From positions 1 to 64,000 of the forward strand of contig NZ_JAGQBA010000003.1 of assembly GCF_024345395.1 (NCBI RefSeq): 64,000 nt of DNA. Reading direction: 5' to 3'. How positions within the stretch are numbered: the stretch's first letter is position 1; the number at the start of each line of letters is the position of its first letter. This stretch comes from Cyanobium sp. Tous-M-B4 (lineage in GTDB: Bacteria; Cyanobacteriota; Cyanobacteriia; PCC-6307; Cyanobiaceae). Below, one piece after another: positions 40,180 to 49,320 of the stretch. The notes beneath the pieces are model-generated. The model saw only the letters and a list, made by a program, of their open reading frames with translations, made no database searches and was not told the origin of the DNA. The translations under genes were made by a program, and so were the position numbers.

Positions 40180-41127
40180 TCACCGGTGCTGGTCGTCGGG
40201 ATCGTCGGCGAGCTCCTGCAGCCGCTTGTAGAGGGCTGCCTCCGCCTCACCCAGCTGCTCCGGCACCAGGATCCGCACCTCCACCAGCTGGTCGCCGCGC
40301 TGCTCAGCCCACTCCTGGCCCCGCCCCCGCAGGCGCAGCAGGCGGCCGCTGGAGGAGCCGGCCGGCACCCGCAACTTCACCGGTCCTCGCAAGGTGGGCA
40401 CCACCACCTGGCAACCCAGGGCCGCTTCCGCTGGGGTCAGTTCGAGGGGGTAGAGCACCCGCAGGCCGTCGATGCGCAGTCCTTCCTCGGTGCGCACCCG
40501 CAACTGCAGGAAGTGGTCTCCGCCGCCAGGGGTCACCCCCGCCAGCCGCAGTCGCCAGCCATCGCCGGCAAAAGGAGGGGTCCACACCTCCACCGCCGTG
40601 CCGTCAGCCAGCTCCAGCTCCAGCCGCTCCCCCTGCAACGCCTGCTCCGGCGTGAGGTCCACCAGGCTCTCCTGGTCGCTGGAGGCCCGCACCGGTGGCG
40701 GCGGCGGCGGTGCAGCAGTTACCGATCCAGAAGCCTGCCGGGGGGTTTCCGCGGGAGGCTCGGGCTCGGGTTCCTGCCACTCGGGTTCGGCAGCCCGGCG
40801 GGGTCGGCGGCGCTCACCGAAAAGCACCTCGAGGTATGCCTCAAAGTCCGGGAAACCGGAAGCAAAGGGATCCTGGGACTCCCGGCCCTGGCCGTCAGCG
40901 GGTACACCGGCCTCCCAGGCCTGGCGGCGGCGCGGATCTGAGAGCACCGCATAGGCCTCGTTGACCAGCTTGAAGCGCTCCTCCGCCAGCGGGTCGTTGC
41001 CGTTGAGATCGGGGTGCCAGCGGCGGGCCTGGGCCCGGAAAGCCCGCTTGAGATTGCTGGCATCGGCGCCAGGCTCGAGGCCCAGCACCGACCAGTAGTC
41101 GGCTGAGGCGGCGGGGCTAGAGGTCAC
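40180..41127 (-). CDS. DnaJ-type co-chaperone
   Basis: 315 residues, GTG start overlapping the dnaK stop (GTGA). J domain at 10-75 with HPD at 38-40 (RAQARRWHPDLNG). A Pro/Glu-rich linker takes the place of the G/F region, and there is no zinc-finger domain; the C-terminal part (QALQGERLELELADG to VRILVPEQLG) is the substrate-binding DnaJ_C domain. It is therefore a class B/CbpA-type J protein. Translational coupling with dnaK makes it that protein's likely partner. Confidence 0.9.
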   Translation of the reverse strand: MTSSPAASADYWSVLGLEPGADASNLKRAFRAQARRWHPDLNGNDPLAEERFKLVNEAYAVLSDPRRRQAWEAGVPADGQGRESQDPFASGFPDFEAYLEVLFGERRRPRRAAEPEWQEPEPEPPAETPRQASGSVTAAPPPPPPVRASSDQESLVDLTPEQALQGERLELELADGTAVEVWTPPFAGDGWRLRLAGVTPGGGDHFLQLRVRTEEGLRIDGLRVLYPLELTPAEAALGCQVVVPTLRGPVKLRVPAGSSSGRLLRLRGRGQEWAEQRGDQLVEVRILVPEQLGEAEAALYKRLQELADDPDDQHR

Positions 41128-43214
41128 CGGTAGGAACCATCTCCCCAGGGATCTGAGTCGCTGCGGGGCCGGCGCTCGCGGGCTACCGGTTCCGGTTCGC
41201 GATAGGGATCCCGGTAGGGCTCTTTATAGGGATCCCTGTAGGGCTCGCGATAGGGATCCCGGTCGTAGCGACTGGGGGGGGCAGCCCAGGGATCGCTGCC
41301 AGGGCGATTCCAGTCATCCCAGTCGTCATCGGCAAACAACTCATCTTTGAGTGAGCCCAGGGTGTTCTTGAGCCCCTGCAGCGGCCCCTGCTCTGCTTTG
41401 CGTTCACTCAGCAGGCGGCGGTTGAGACCAAACAGAGCTTCCTGCAGCTGGCTCACGGCCAGCTCAAGCTCCACCAGGTCGTCGGCAGCCAGCAGATCTT
41501 GCACATCGCGCAGGGCCATCTCCACGGAGCGCTGCTGGCGCTCGGCGCCGTAGGGGCCCAGTTCAAGGAATGCGTCGCGCAACCGGCGCTCCGCCTGGGC
41601 CACCAGGGTTTGGGCGCGGTTGCGGCGATCAATCTCGGCTCGCTTGCGCCGATCCTCGCTGGCCTTAAGATCGGCCTCCTCAATCAACTTGGTGATCTCC
41701 TCCTCGCTGAGGTTGGAGCCCCCCTGGATGCTGACGCTCTGCTGGCGACCGGTGGTGCGGTCGGTAGCCGACACCTGCAGCAGGCCGTTGGCATCGATGT
41801 CGAAGGAGACCTGCACCTGGGGCACACCCCGAGGCGCCGGCGGTATGCCAGAGAGACGAAAACGCCCCAGGCTCTTGTTATCGGCGGCCATCTGCCGCTC
41901 CCCCTGCAGCACGTGGATCTCCACCGAGCTTTGGTTGGCCTCGGAAGTGCTGAACAAGTCGCTCTTGCGCACCGGGATCGAGGTGTTGCGAGGAATCAGC
42001 ACCTTCATCACGCCGCCAATGGTTTCCAGGCCAAGCGATAGGGGCGTGACGTCGTTGAGCATCAGATCGCGCAGCTCACCGGTGAGGATCCCGGCCTGCA
42101 CCGCAGCACCAATCGCCACCACCTCATCGGGGTTCACCGACTGGCAGGGCTCCAGCGGAATAAGGGTGCGCACCATCTGCTGCACCATCGGCATGCGGGT
42201 GCAGCCGCCCACCAGCACGACGTCGTCGATGTCTTCGGCCGCGAAGGCCGAATCCCGCAGGGCCCGCTGCACGGGGCGCAGCAACCGATCCAGCAGATCG
42301 GGGCAGAGGCCCTCAAACACCCGCCGCTCCAGGGTGGTTTCGATATGCAGCGGCCCGTCGGGGCCAGTGGCAATAAAAGGCAAAGAAATCGGCGTGCTCT
42401 GCACCCCGCTGAGCTCGATCTTGGCTTTCTCCGCTGCTTCGGTGAGCCGCTGCAGGGCCTGGCGGTCACGGCGCAGATCAATGCTGTGCTCCGCCAGGAA
42501 GGCATCGGCCAACCAATCAACAATGCGCCGGTCCCAGTCGTTGCCGCCCAGCTGGGTGTCGCCGCTGGTGGCCTTCACATCGAACACCCCTTGGGCGATG
42601 CGCAGCACGGATACATCAAAGGTGCCGCCGCCCAGGTCAAACACCAGCACCCGCTTGACAGTGCTGCGATCGAAGCCGTAGGCCAGGGCTGCCGAGGTGG
42701 GCTCATTGAGGATCCGCTCAACGCTGATCCCGGCCAGGCGGCCGGCATCGCGGGTGGCCTGGCGCTGGGCGTCGTTGAAGTAGGCCGGCACGGTGATCAC
42801 CGCCGCTTCCACGGGCTCGCCCAGGTAGGTGGCGGCGTCATCACAGAGCTTGCGCAGCACGCTGGCAACGAGCTCTTCAGGGGCGTATTCGCGTTCAGTG
42901 GCTGGGCACACCACCCGCACATTGCCCTGGTCGTTGGCCCGCACGCTGTAGGGCACCGACAGACTGCTTTCCTCGAGCTCGTCCCACTGACGGCCAACGA
43001 AACGCTTGAGGTTGGCGAAGGTATTGCGTGGATTGAGCACGAGCTGACGCCGGGCCAGCTGGCCGACGAGCAACTCTTGGTCGCGGCTGAAGCCCACCAC
43101 CGAAGGGGTCGTGCGGCCGCCCTCAGCGCTGGCGATCACCTGGGGACGGCCGCCCTCCAGTACCGCCACCACAGAATTTGTGGTGCCAAGGTCGATGCCA
43201 ACTATCCGGGACAT
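41124..43214 (-). CDS. dnaK: Hsp70 chaperone DnaK (DnaK1-type)
   Basis: 696 residues: ATPase domain from GIDLGTTNSVVAVLEGG, with VPAYFNDAQRQATRDAG and FDLGGGTFDVSVL, then the substrate domain, and a helical lid. The tail is unusual: about 40 residues of D-P-Y-R-E-P-Y type repeats (encoded at 41186-41265) followed by DPWGDGSYR instead of the EEVD-like end of DnaK2. Length and non-standard tail fit cyanobacterial DnaK1. No HrcA/CIRCE inverted repeat was seen upstream. Operon with dnaJ, DUF3110 and murQ. Confidence 0.95.
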   Translation of the reverse strand: MSRIVGIDLGTTNSVVAVLEGGRPQVIASAEGGRTTPSVVGFSRDQELLVGQLARRQLVLNPRNTFANLKRFVGRQWDELEESSLSVPYSVRANDQGNVRVVCPATEREYAPEELVASVLRKLCDDAATYLGEPVEAAVITVPAYFNDAQRQATRDAGRLAGISVERILNEPTSAALAYGFDRSTVKRVLVFDLGGGTFDVSVLRIAQGVFDVKATSGDTQLGGNDWDRRIVDWLADAFLAEHSIDLRRDRQALQRLTEAAEKAKIELSGVQSTPISLPFIATGPDGPLHIETTLERRVFEGLCPDLLDRLLRPVQRALRDSAFAAEDIDDVVLVGGCTRMPMVQQMVRTLIPLEPCQSVNPDEVVAIGAAVQAGILTGELRDLMLNDVTPLSLGLETIGGVMKVLIPRNTSIPVRKSDLFSTSEANQSSVEIHVLQGERQMAADNKSLGRFRLSGIPPAPRGVPQVQVSFDIDANGLLQVSATDRTTGRQQSVSIQGGSNLSEEEITKLIEEADLKASEDRRKRAEIDRRNRAQTLVAQAERRLRDAFLELGPYGAERQQRSVEMALRDVQDLLAADDLVELELAVSQLQEALFGLNRRLLSERKAEQGPLQGLKNTLGSLKDELFADDDWDDWNRPGSDPWAAPPSRYDRDPYREPYRDPYKEPYRDPYREPEPVARERRPRSDSDPWGDGSYR

Positions 43215-43316
43215 GGCACCCCTTTACTTAGATGCATGCGCCTAGAACCCCGTCGACCCATGAAAACGGCGGCTCAGCCCCGCGCTGTGGAAGCCCAAAA
43301 CTAACGGGCTCCCAGA

Positions 43317-43335
43317 CGTTAATCACTGCTTAAAC
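43317..43335 (+). promoter_or_regulatory. possible Pho box upstream of pstC
   Basis: The sequence GCGTTAATCACTGCTTAAAC-like stretch has two TTAA cores at 43319 and 43330, exactly 11 bases apart, each in a context like the cyanobacterial Pho box half-site CTTAACCT. It lies about 80 bases before the pstC start. Only two half-sites are seen, and both are imperfect. Confidence 0.4.
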
Positions 43336-43412
43336 GGCGGCAAGGGCAGCGCTTCGTAGATTTCTATCGGATCGGCCGCTCAGCGCTGACCGATGCAAAG
43401 CCATCCCTACCC

Positions 43413-44408
43413 ATGCTGACGGACTCCAGCCAAGCGGGCACAGGCCCAGTGAATCCCAATCGCAATCTGGATGCTGACGCCTTCACGCTGCGTCGCCGCC
43501 CACCCTCGGAAAAGCTGGTCGACCTCGGCTTTCGGCAGCTAACACTGGTGCTTGCCTCAGCCGTAGCAATTGTGCTGCTGGGCATCTTCCTCACGGTGTT
43601 TCAAGGGGCCCGGGAGGCGATTTCAAGCTTTGGGCTCAGCTTCCTCACCACCTCCAGCTGGGATCCCGTCAACGAGCAATACGGGGCCTTCATTGCCATC
43701 TACGGCACGTTGGTGACCTCGATCCTGTCGCTAGCAATCGCCATTCCCTTGGGTGTGGGCACGGCGATCTTCATCACCGAAGACCTGATCCCCAGCTCCC
43801 TGCGGGAGGCGATTGGCTTGATGGTGGAACTACTTGCGGCCATCCCTTCGGTGGTGCTCGGGCTTTGGGCCATCTTTGTGATGGAGCCGGCTATCCGCCC
43901 AGCCCTCAACCTGCTCCACAGCCTTTTGGGTTGGACTCCTTTCTTCAACACCGTGCCCCAGGGACCAGGCATGGCCCCAGCCATCTTGATCCTGGTGGTG
44001 ATGGTGCTGCCGATCATCACCGCCATCTCAAGAGATGCCCTCAACCAGGTGCCGCTGGAGCTGCGCCAGGGGGCTTACGGGGTGGGTACAACCCGCTGGG
44101 GGGCCATCTTCAGCGTGATTTTGCCGGCCGCAGTTTCGGCAATAATTGGCGGCGTGATGCTCGCCCTGGGTAGGGCGATGGGGGAAACAATGGCGGTCAC
44201 GATGATTATTGGCAACGCCCTCAACTTCGATCTTTCATTACTTGCTCCAGGCAACACGATCGCCTCGATGCTCGCCAACCAATTCGGCGAAGCCGATGGC
44301 ATCCAGGTATCGGCGCTGATGTATGCCGCATTAATCCTGATGCTGCTCACATTTGCGGTGAATGTGGCGGCCCAATGGCTCGTCCGTCGTCTCAGCCTGC
44401 GTTACTGA
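43413..44408 (+). CDS. pstC: phosphate ABC transporter permease PstC
   Basis: 331 residues with six membrane segments after a polar N-terminus of about 45 residues. The binding-protein-dependent permease motif (EAA loop) is PLELRQGAYGVGTTRWGAIF, and the late segment GRAMGETMAVTMIIGN is typical of PstC. It pairs with PstA to form the channel for phosphate across the cytoplasmic membrane. pstA begins 8 bases downstream. No pstS gene is adjacent, as often found in picocyanobacteria where pstS copies are elsewhere. Confidence 0.95.
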   Translation: MLTDSSQAGTGPVNPNRNLDADAFTLRRRPPSEKLVDLGFRQLTLVLASAVAIVLLGIFLTVFQGAREAISSFGLSFLTTSSWDPVNEQYGAFIAIYGTLVTSILSLAIAIPLGVGTAIFITEDLIPSSLREAIGLMVELLAAIPSVVLGLWAIFVMEPAIRPALNLLHSLLGWTPFFNTVPQGPGMAPAILILVVMVLPIITAISRDALNQVPLELRQGAYGVGTTRWGAIFSVILPAAVSAIIGGVMLALGRAMGETMAVTMIIGNALNFDLSLLAPGNTIASMLANQFGEADGIQVSALMYAALILMLLTFAVNVAAQWLVRRLSLRY

Positions 44409-44416
44409 TCACCACC

Positions 44417-45331
44417 ATGGCTAACCCTTCTCCGATCACCTACGACAACACCGCCCTGTTTGACCGGCGGCCGTTGCACTTCGACCCAGGCTTGCGCCGC
44501 AATCGACTCAATCTGCTGTTTACCAGCATTGCTGGCATATTTGCTGCCATAGCGGTGCTGCCGCTGGTGCTGGTCCTATTCCACGTGTTGATGCAAGGCG
44601 GTCGCCTGATCAGCGTCAGCTTGTTTACCCAACTGCCACCACCTCCCGGCCTGGAGGGAGGCGGCATTGGCAACGCCATCCTCGGCACAATTTTGGTGAC
44701 CCTGATTGCCTCCTTGATCGCCATCCCCGTGGGAGTGGGGGGGGGCATCTACCTCAGCGAATACTCCAGTCGGGGCTGGTTTGCCCAGTTCGTCAGCTTC
44801 GGCACCGATGTTTTAGCCGGTGTGCCATCGATCATCAGCGGCGTTTTCGTTTACGGAATCGTCGTAGCCACCCGGATATTTTTCGACCAGAGCTACAGCG
44901 CCATGGCTGGCGGCATCGCTCTTTCGGTATTGATGCTGCCCACAGTGATTAAGACCACCGATGAGGGTCTCAAGCTGGTGCCCCAGGAGCTGCGCTGGGG
45001 TGCCTACGGAGTTGGTGCTTCGAAGTTTGTGACCGTAATGCGGATCACCTTGCCATCGGCCTTCACCCCGATAGCAACTGGCATCGTGCTTTCGATCGCC
45101 CGAGCCGCCGGCGAAACGGCTCCCTTGATATTCACGGCACTTTTCTCACCCTTCTGGCCTGAGGGGGTGTTTAATCCGATCGCCACCATGTCGGTGCTGA
45201 TCTTCAATTTCGCGATCATGCCCTATGAGGCCCAAAACGAACTTGCCTGGGCCGCTTCATTTGTGCTGGTGATGATGATCCTGGGCGCCAACCTGCTGGC
45301 CCGCTGGATCAGCCGAATGGCCAAAGTCTGA
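44417..45331 (+). CDS. pstA: phosphate ABC transporter permease PstA
   Basis: 304 residues from ATG 44417. Six membrane segments; EAA loop LVPQELRWGAYGVGASKFV; the sequence VGVGGGIYLSEYSSRGW and ARAAGETAPLIFTALF are diagnostic for PstA. Eight bases after pstC and about 45 bases before pstB. Together they give the high-affinity phosphate uptake system. Confidence 0.95.
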   Translation: MANPSPITYDNTALFDRRPLHFDPGLRRNRLNLLFTSIAGIFAAIAVLPLVLVLFHVLMQGGRLISVSLFTQLPPPPGLEGGGIGNAILGTILVTLIASLIAIPVGVGGGIYLSEYSSRGWFAQFVSFGTDVLAGVPSIISGVFVYGIVVATRIFFDQSYSAMAGGIALSVLMLPTVIKTTDEGLKLVPQELRWGAYGVGASKFVTVMRITLPSAFTPIATGIVLSIARAAGETAPLIFTALFSPFWPEGVFNPIATMSVLIFNFAIMPYEAQNELAWAASFVLVMMILGANLLARWISRMAKV

Positions 45332-45376
45332 AGCCAAAACCTCCAGTCCTTCCCTTTTCCCATTCTTTTCAGAGCC

Positions 45377-46201
45377 ATGACCAGCAGCCTCCACTCCAGC
45401 CAAACCGCCGGCTCTAGCAAAGGTGACGCCTGCATGTCCCTGCAGAACGTCACCATCTCCTACGGCAAGTTTGAGGCGGTGAAAAATGTCTTCATGGACA
45501 TCCCTCGCGGCCGAGTGACAGCCTTTATTGGCCCTTCTGGGTGCGGCAAGTCGACAGTGTTGCGCGGCCTCAATCGGATGAACGATCTGATCCCAGGCTG
45601 CAAGCTCAAGGGCAGGGTTGTGTTTGACGGCCACGATCTCTACGACCCCAAGGTGGATCCAGTGGAGGTGCGCAGGCGCATTGGCATGGTGTTCCAGAAG
45701 CCCAATCCCTTCCCCAAAACAATTTACGAAAACATCGCCTTCGGCGCCCGGATCAACGGCTTCAAGGGCGATATGGATGAGCTGGTGGAGCGCTCCCTGC
45801 GGAAGGCTGCGGTGTGGGATGAATGCAAGGACAAACTGCGGGAGAGCGGTTTTGCCCTGTCTGGCGGCCAGCAGCAACGCCTCTGCATCGCCCGAGCCAT
45901 CGCCACCGAACCGGAGGTGATCTTGATGGACGAGCCCTGCTCAGCACTTGATCCGATCTCCACACTGAAGATCGAAGAAACAATGCATGAGCTGAAGCGC
46001 AGCTACACAATCATCATCGTGACCCACAACATGCAGCAAGCCGTGCGCGTGGCTGATCAAACGGCCTTCTTTAATGCCGAAGCCGTGGAAGGTGGCACCG
46101 GCAAGGTGGGTTACCTGGTGGAGTTCAACGACACCGAACGGATCTTCAATGCCCCCGGCCAGCAGGCCACCCAGGACTACGTGAGCGGCCGATTCGGCTG
46201 A
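45377..46201 (+). CDS. pstB: phosphate ABC transporter ATPase PstB
   Basis: 274 residues. Walker [10 protein letters not shown] (52-60), Q-loop in [20 protein letters not shown], signature [15 protein letters not shown], Walker [14 protein letters not shown]. The N-terminal 18 residues are a polar extension with a Met (C-M-S-L-Q) that may be the true start. It energises the PstCA channel. A spacer of about 110 AT-rich bases follows before the tRNA terminator. Confidence 0.96.
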   Translation: MTSSLHSSQTAGSSKGDACMSLQNVTISYGKFEAVKNVFMDIPRGRVTAFIGPSGCGKSTVLRGLNRMNDLIPGCKLKGRVVFDGHDLYDPKVDPVEVRRRIGMVFQKPNPFPKTIYENIAFGARINGFKGDMDELVERSLRKAAVWDECKDKLRESGFALSGGQQQRLCIARAIATEPEVILMDEPCSALDPISTLKIEETMHELKRSYTIIIVTHNMQQAVRVADQTAFFNAEAVEGGTGKVGYLVEFNDTERIFNAPGQQATQDYVSGRFG

Positions 46202-46312
46202 CAAGCAACGATAAGGGTTTGAATTAGATATTTAAATCAAAAAATAGCTTCTTATTAATGAATAAACTTAGTAGATCAGGGATTGATTCATTCAATCTCT
46301 GGAGTCCATGAA

Positions 46313-46336
46313 AAAGCCGGCCGCAAGGCCGGCTTT
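46313..46336 (-). terminator. rho-independent terminator of tRNA-Ser
   Basis: A perfect 10-bp stem AAAGCCGGCC (46313-46322) / GGCCGGCTTT (46327-46336) with loop GCAA, and a T-run on the minus strand. It stands 4 bases beyond the 3' end of the tRNA gene. It could also act on the pstB transcript. Confidence 0.85.
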
Positions 46337-46340
46337 ATAA

Positions 46341-46427
46341 CGGAGAGGGAGGGATTCGAACCCTCGATAGAGTTGCCCCTATACAGCATTTCCAGTGCTG
46401 CGCCTTCGACCACTCGGCCACCTCTCC
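46341..46427 (-). tRNA. tRNA-Ser (anticodon GGA)
   Basis: An 87-base class II tRNA on the minus strand. The acceptor stem GGAGAGG pairs with CCTCTCC, the anticodon stem CAGCA/TGCTG holds the loop CTGGAAA with anticodon GGA, a long variable arm follows, and the T arm is GAGGGTTCGAATCCCTC. No CCA is encoded. It reads UCC and UCU codons. Confidence 0.97.
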
Positions 46428-46465
46428 AGGGGCAAAATGGGGCAACCAGATGGCAATGTAGCAGC

Positions 46466-46834
46466 ATGACTCGCACCCATCCGATCACGGTTCACTGGCT
46501 CCAAACCGGCCAGGTGATTCGCCACGAGGTTCCCGAAGGGGAGTACATCCTGCGCAGCTTTGAGCAGCAAGGAGATCCCCTGCCTTTTAGTTGCCGCAAC
46601 GGCTGCTGCACCGCCTGCGCCGTGCGCGTGATCAGCGGTGAAATCGACCAGCGCGAGTCCCTGGGGCTCTCGCGGGAGCTGCGCGGGCGTGGCTACGGAC
46701 TGCTTTGCGTGGCCCGGGCCACCGGCCCCTTGGAGGTGGAGACCCAGGAAGAGGACGAGGTCTACGAACTGCAGTTTGGCCGGCACTTTGGCCGCGGCAA
46801 GGTGCGCAGCGCCATGCCCTTGGAAGAGGAATGA
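46466..46834 (+). CDS. [2Fe-2S] plant-type ferredoxin
   Basis: 122 residues from ATG 46466. The cluster loop is CRNGCCTAC (C-x4-C-x2-C, with an additional Cys next to the second ligand), and the fourth Cys is in YGLLCVAR. The acidic C-terminal part (TQEEDEVYEL) extends about 20 residues beyond petF-type ferredoxins. It is a low-potential electron carrier of the stroma-like cytosol. The partner is unknown. ATGA overlap with the inositol phosphatase gene. Confidence 0.92.
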   Translation: MTRTHPITVHWLQTGQVIRHEVPEGEYILRSFEQQGDPLPFSCRNGCCTACAVRVISGEIDQRESLGLSRELRGRGYGLLCVARATGPLEVETQEEDEVYELQFGRHFGRGKVRSAMPLEEE

Positions 46835-47709
46835 AAGCAACCAGCACCGCGGCCTACGAGCAATCGGGCCTGAGCAGCGGCGAGCTCGAACAGCTAACGG
46901 CGGTGGCGCGCCGGGCGGCGGAAGCCGGAGGCGAGCAACTGCGCCAGCACTTTGGCCGCCTGCAGCAGGTGCGTGAGAAGGGGCGCTCCGGCGATCTGGT
47001 CACCGAGGCAGACCATGCCGCTGAAGCCGCGGTGCTGGCGCTGCTCGAGGCCGAAACACCGCAGATTGGCGTTCTGGCCGAGGAAAGCGGACGCCGCCCC
47101 AGGCCCGGCGATCTGGAGTGGTGCGTCGATCCCCTCGATGGCACCACCAACTACGCCCACAGCTACCCACTGTTTGGCACCTCGGTGGGCTTGTGCTGGC
47201 GCGGCCAGCCCCTACTCGGCGCCCTAGCTGCTCCGGGCCTGGAGCAGCTCTACTGGGCCGCCCCCGGCCTGGGCTCTTGGTGCAATGGCAGCAGGTTGGC
47301 GGTTAGTAATTGCCCCAGCCTCGGGCAGGCCCTGCTGGTGACCGGCTTTGCCTACGACCGCTGCAGCCGACTCGACAACAACTACGCCGAATTCGCCTGG
47401 TTTACCCACCGCAGCCAGGGCGTACGCCGCGGCGGCTCGGTGGCCCTGGATCTCGCCTTCGTGGCCGCCGGCAAGCTCGATGGCATTTGGGAGCGGGGCC
47501 TATCGCCCTGGGATCTGGCCGCCGGAGTGGTGCTTGTGGAGCAAGCCGGCGGAGTGGTGAGCGCCTACGACGGCTCGGCATTTGCGATCGATTCGGGGCG
47601 GATCCTGGCCTCTGGAGCGACCCTGCAACCAGCCCTGATAGAGGGCCTGGCCTCTTGCCGCCCCCTGGCCGGCGCCAGCTATGGCGCCCCCGAACTCGAC
47701 TCCCCCTGA
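46831..47709 (+). CDS. inositol monophosphatase family protein
   Basis: 292 residues from ATG 46831. Metal-binding motifs: GDLVTEADHAAE, EESG, and VDPLDGTTNYAHSYP (D-P-x-D-G-T-x-N), with the final GLSPWDLAAGVVLVEQAGG. This is the Mg2+-dependent, Li+-sensitive phosphatase fold that hydrolyses inositol-1-P, histidinol-P or 3'-phosphoadenosine-5'-phosphate. The next gene is hisZ, so histidinol-phosphatase activity is a real possibility, though not demonstrated here. Confidence 0.92.
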   Translation: MKATSTAAYEQSGLSSGELEQLTAVARRAAEAGGEQLRQHFGRLQQVREKGRSGDLVTEADHAAEAAVLALLEAETPQIGVLAEESGRRPRPGDLEWCVDPLDGTTNYAHSYPLFGTSVGLCWRGQPLLGALAAPGLEQLYWAAPGLGSWCNGSRLAVSNCPSLGQALLVTGFAYDRCSRLDNNYAEFAWFTHRSQGVRRGGSVALDLAFVAAGKLDGIWERGLSPWDLAAGVVLVEQAGGVVSAYDGSAFAIDSGRILASGATLQPALIEGLASCRPLAGASYGAPELDSP

Positions 47710-47755
47710 TTCGATCCATAGGATCAGCCCACCCCATCCCACCTTCAACGCCGCA

Positions 47756-48925
47756 ATGGCCCTGCAACCTGCCGCTGGCGTTCGGGATCTCAACCCCCGT
47801 GAAGTTGAGGGCAACCGGCGCATCGCCGATCAACTAGCAGCTGTGTATCGGCTCTGGGGCTATCAGGAGGTGGCGCCGCCCAGCTTTGAGCGGCTCGACA
47901 CCCTGGAGGCTGGTGGTGGCATCGACGGCCGTGAGCTGGTGCGGCTGGCAAGTGATGAGCCCCTGGGGTTGCGACCGGAACTGACCGCCTCAATCGCCCG
48001 CGCCGCCAGCACCCGCCTGGCCGAGCGGCCCCGCCCCCTGCGGCTCTGGGCCATGGGCAGCACCTTCCGCAGCTCCACGGCTGACGGCGGCTCCCAGCGG
48101 CTGCATGAACAGTTGCAGAGCGGCGTGGAGCTGCTCGGGGCCCAAACCGCCGCCGCCGATGTGGAGCTGATGCGGCTGCTGCTTGCCGCCGCCGGAGCTC
48201 TTGGACTGCAGGCCCATCACCAGCCGCGGCTGCTGGTGGGGCACCACGGGGTGCTCAGCGCCCTGCTGCGCCAGCTGCCCGACCAGCAGCAGGGAGCGGC
48301 CCGCGCCGCCCTCACCAACTTCGATCCCCTAGCGCTGGCCCAACTGGCCCTCCCCGATTCTGATCGGCAGCGACTGGGCAACCTGATGCGCCTGCGCGGC
48401 GAGCCAGCCAAGGTGCTGTATCAACTGGAGCAATGGCTCGGCCCCATACCCCTGCTAACGGAGCTGGGCGAGACCCTGGCAGCGGTGGCCCCGGCCGCCG
48501 AGCGCCTGGGGGTGCAACTACAGCTCGACCCGAGCTTCCAGCCACACTTCGCCCTCTATGACGGCCTGGTGATGAAGCTGGTCTGCCAGGGACAGGATGT
48601 GCCGGTGGAGATCGCCAGCGGCGGTCGTTACGACGCCCTGGTGGGTCGCTTTTGCCCAGAGCCAAGCGAGGCTGCGGGAGTGGGCTTTGGCTTCGATGTG
48701 GGAGCGGTGCGGGAGCTGGTGGCACCGGCCATAGAGAGCCCTGCGCCGGTACTGGTGGCCTACGGCAACCCCCAACACCTGGCCGCAGCCCTCGATCAGC
48801 TGGAGGCCCTGCACCAGATGGGCACCTGCGCTGAACTGCTCAGCGGCGCCTGCGCCAACCAGGCGGAAGCTGAAACCCTCAGCCAGGCTCGCGGCTGCGG
48901 CCGTACCCTCTGGATCGATTCCTAA
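47756..48925 (+). CDS. hisZ: ATP phosphoribosyltransferase regulatory subunit
   Basis: 389 residues from ATG 47756. It is a HisRS-like catalytic core without the anticodon domain: LQPAAGVRDLNPREVEGNRRI, LRPELTASIARAASTRLAE (motif 2 region), and ASGGRYDALVGRFCPEPSEAAGVGFGFD (motif 3). HisZ activates short-form HisG in histidine synthesis. It lies 46 bases after the inositol phosphatase gene on the same strand, and the 4Fe-4S ferredoxin follows after 9 bases. Confidence 0.93.
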   Translation: MALQPAAGVRDLNPREVEGNRRIADQLAAVYRLWGYQEVAPPSFERLDTLEAGGGIDGRELVRLASDEPLGLRPELTASIARAASTRLAERPRPLRLWAMGSTFRSSTADGGSQRLHEQLQSGVELLGAQTAAADVELMRLLLAAAGALGLQAHHQPRLLVGHHGVLSALLRQLPDQQQGAARAALTNFDPLALAQLALPDSDRQRLGNLMRLRGEPAKVLYQLEQWLGPIPLLTELGETLAAVAPAAERLGVQLQLDPSFQPHFALYDGLVMKLVCQGQDVPVEIASGGRYDALVGRFCPEPSEAAGVGFGFDVGAVRELVAPAIESPAPVLVAYGNPQHLAAALDQLEALHQMGTCAELLSGACANQAEAETLSQARGCGRTLWIDS

Positions 48926-48934
48926 AATTCGAAG

Positions 48935-49159
48935 ATGGCTCACACGATCGTCACCAACGTCTGCGAGGGCGTAGCCGATTGCGTCGATGCCTGCCCCGTG
49001 GCTTGCATCAACCCCGGCCAAGGCGCCAACAGCAAGGGCACAAACTTTTATTGGATCGACTTCGACACCTGCATCGATTGCGGCATCTGCCTGCAGGTGT
49101 GTCCCGTGCAGGGGGCCATCCTTCCCGAAGAAAAGCCCGAGCTGCAGCAGGCGGGCTGA
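48935..49159 (+). CDS. bacterial-type 4Fe-4S ferredoxin
   Basis: 74 residues. Cluster motifs: CEGVADCVDACPVACI and CIDCGICLQVCP. The first set is spaced as in 3Fe/4Fe seven-iron ferredoxins (C-x7-C-x3-CP), the second is the regular C-x2-C-x2-C-x3-CP. It is a soluble electron carrier. It follows hisZ by 9 bases and is separated from htpG by about 160 bases that hold a tandem repeat. Confidence 0.93.
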   Translation: MAHTIVTNVCEGVADCVDACPVACINPGQGANSKGTNFYWIDFDTCIDCGICLQVCPVQGAILPEEKPELQQAG

Positions 49160-49189
49160 GCGCCATAGGAGGCAGGTTGTGCGCTCCGC

Positions 49190-49237
49190 CGCTTAGTCAA
49201 CTCAAGGCTTAGCTAAGTCTTGGCTTAGCCAAGCCAG
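49190..49237 (+). repeat. tandem repeat, 16-bp unit, 3 copies
   Basis: Units 49190-49205, 49206-49221, 49222-49237, consensus GGCTTAGcYAAgtctt. The second and third units contain the inverted repeats CTTAGCTAAG and CTTGGCTTAGCCAAG, so small hairpins are possible. It lies in the spacer 30-80 bases after the ferredoxin stop. Confidence 0.8.
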
Positions 49238-49320
49238 AAGTTCGGAGACCCCTCCCTCAGAGCCATTGAGCCGAAAGGCCCAAGCTCCGTAAGGTTTGGC
49301 CCAACGACGAAACGCCTGCC

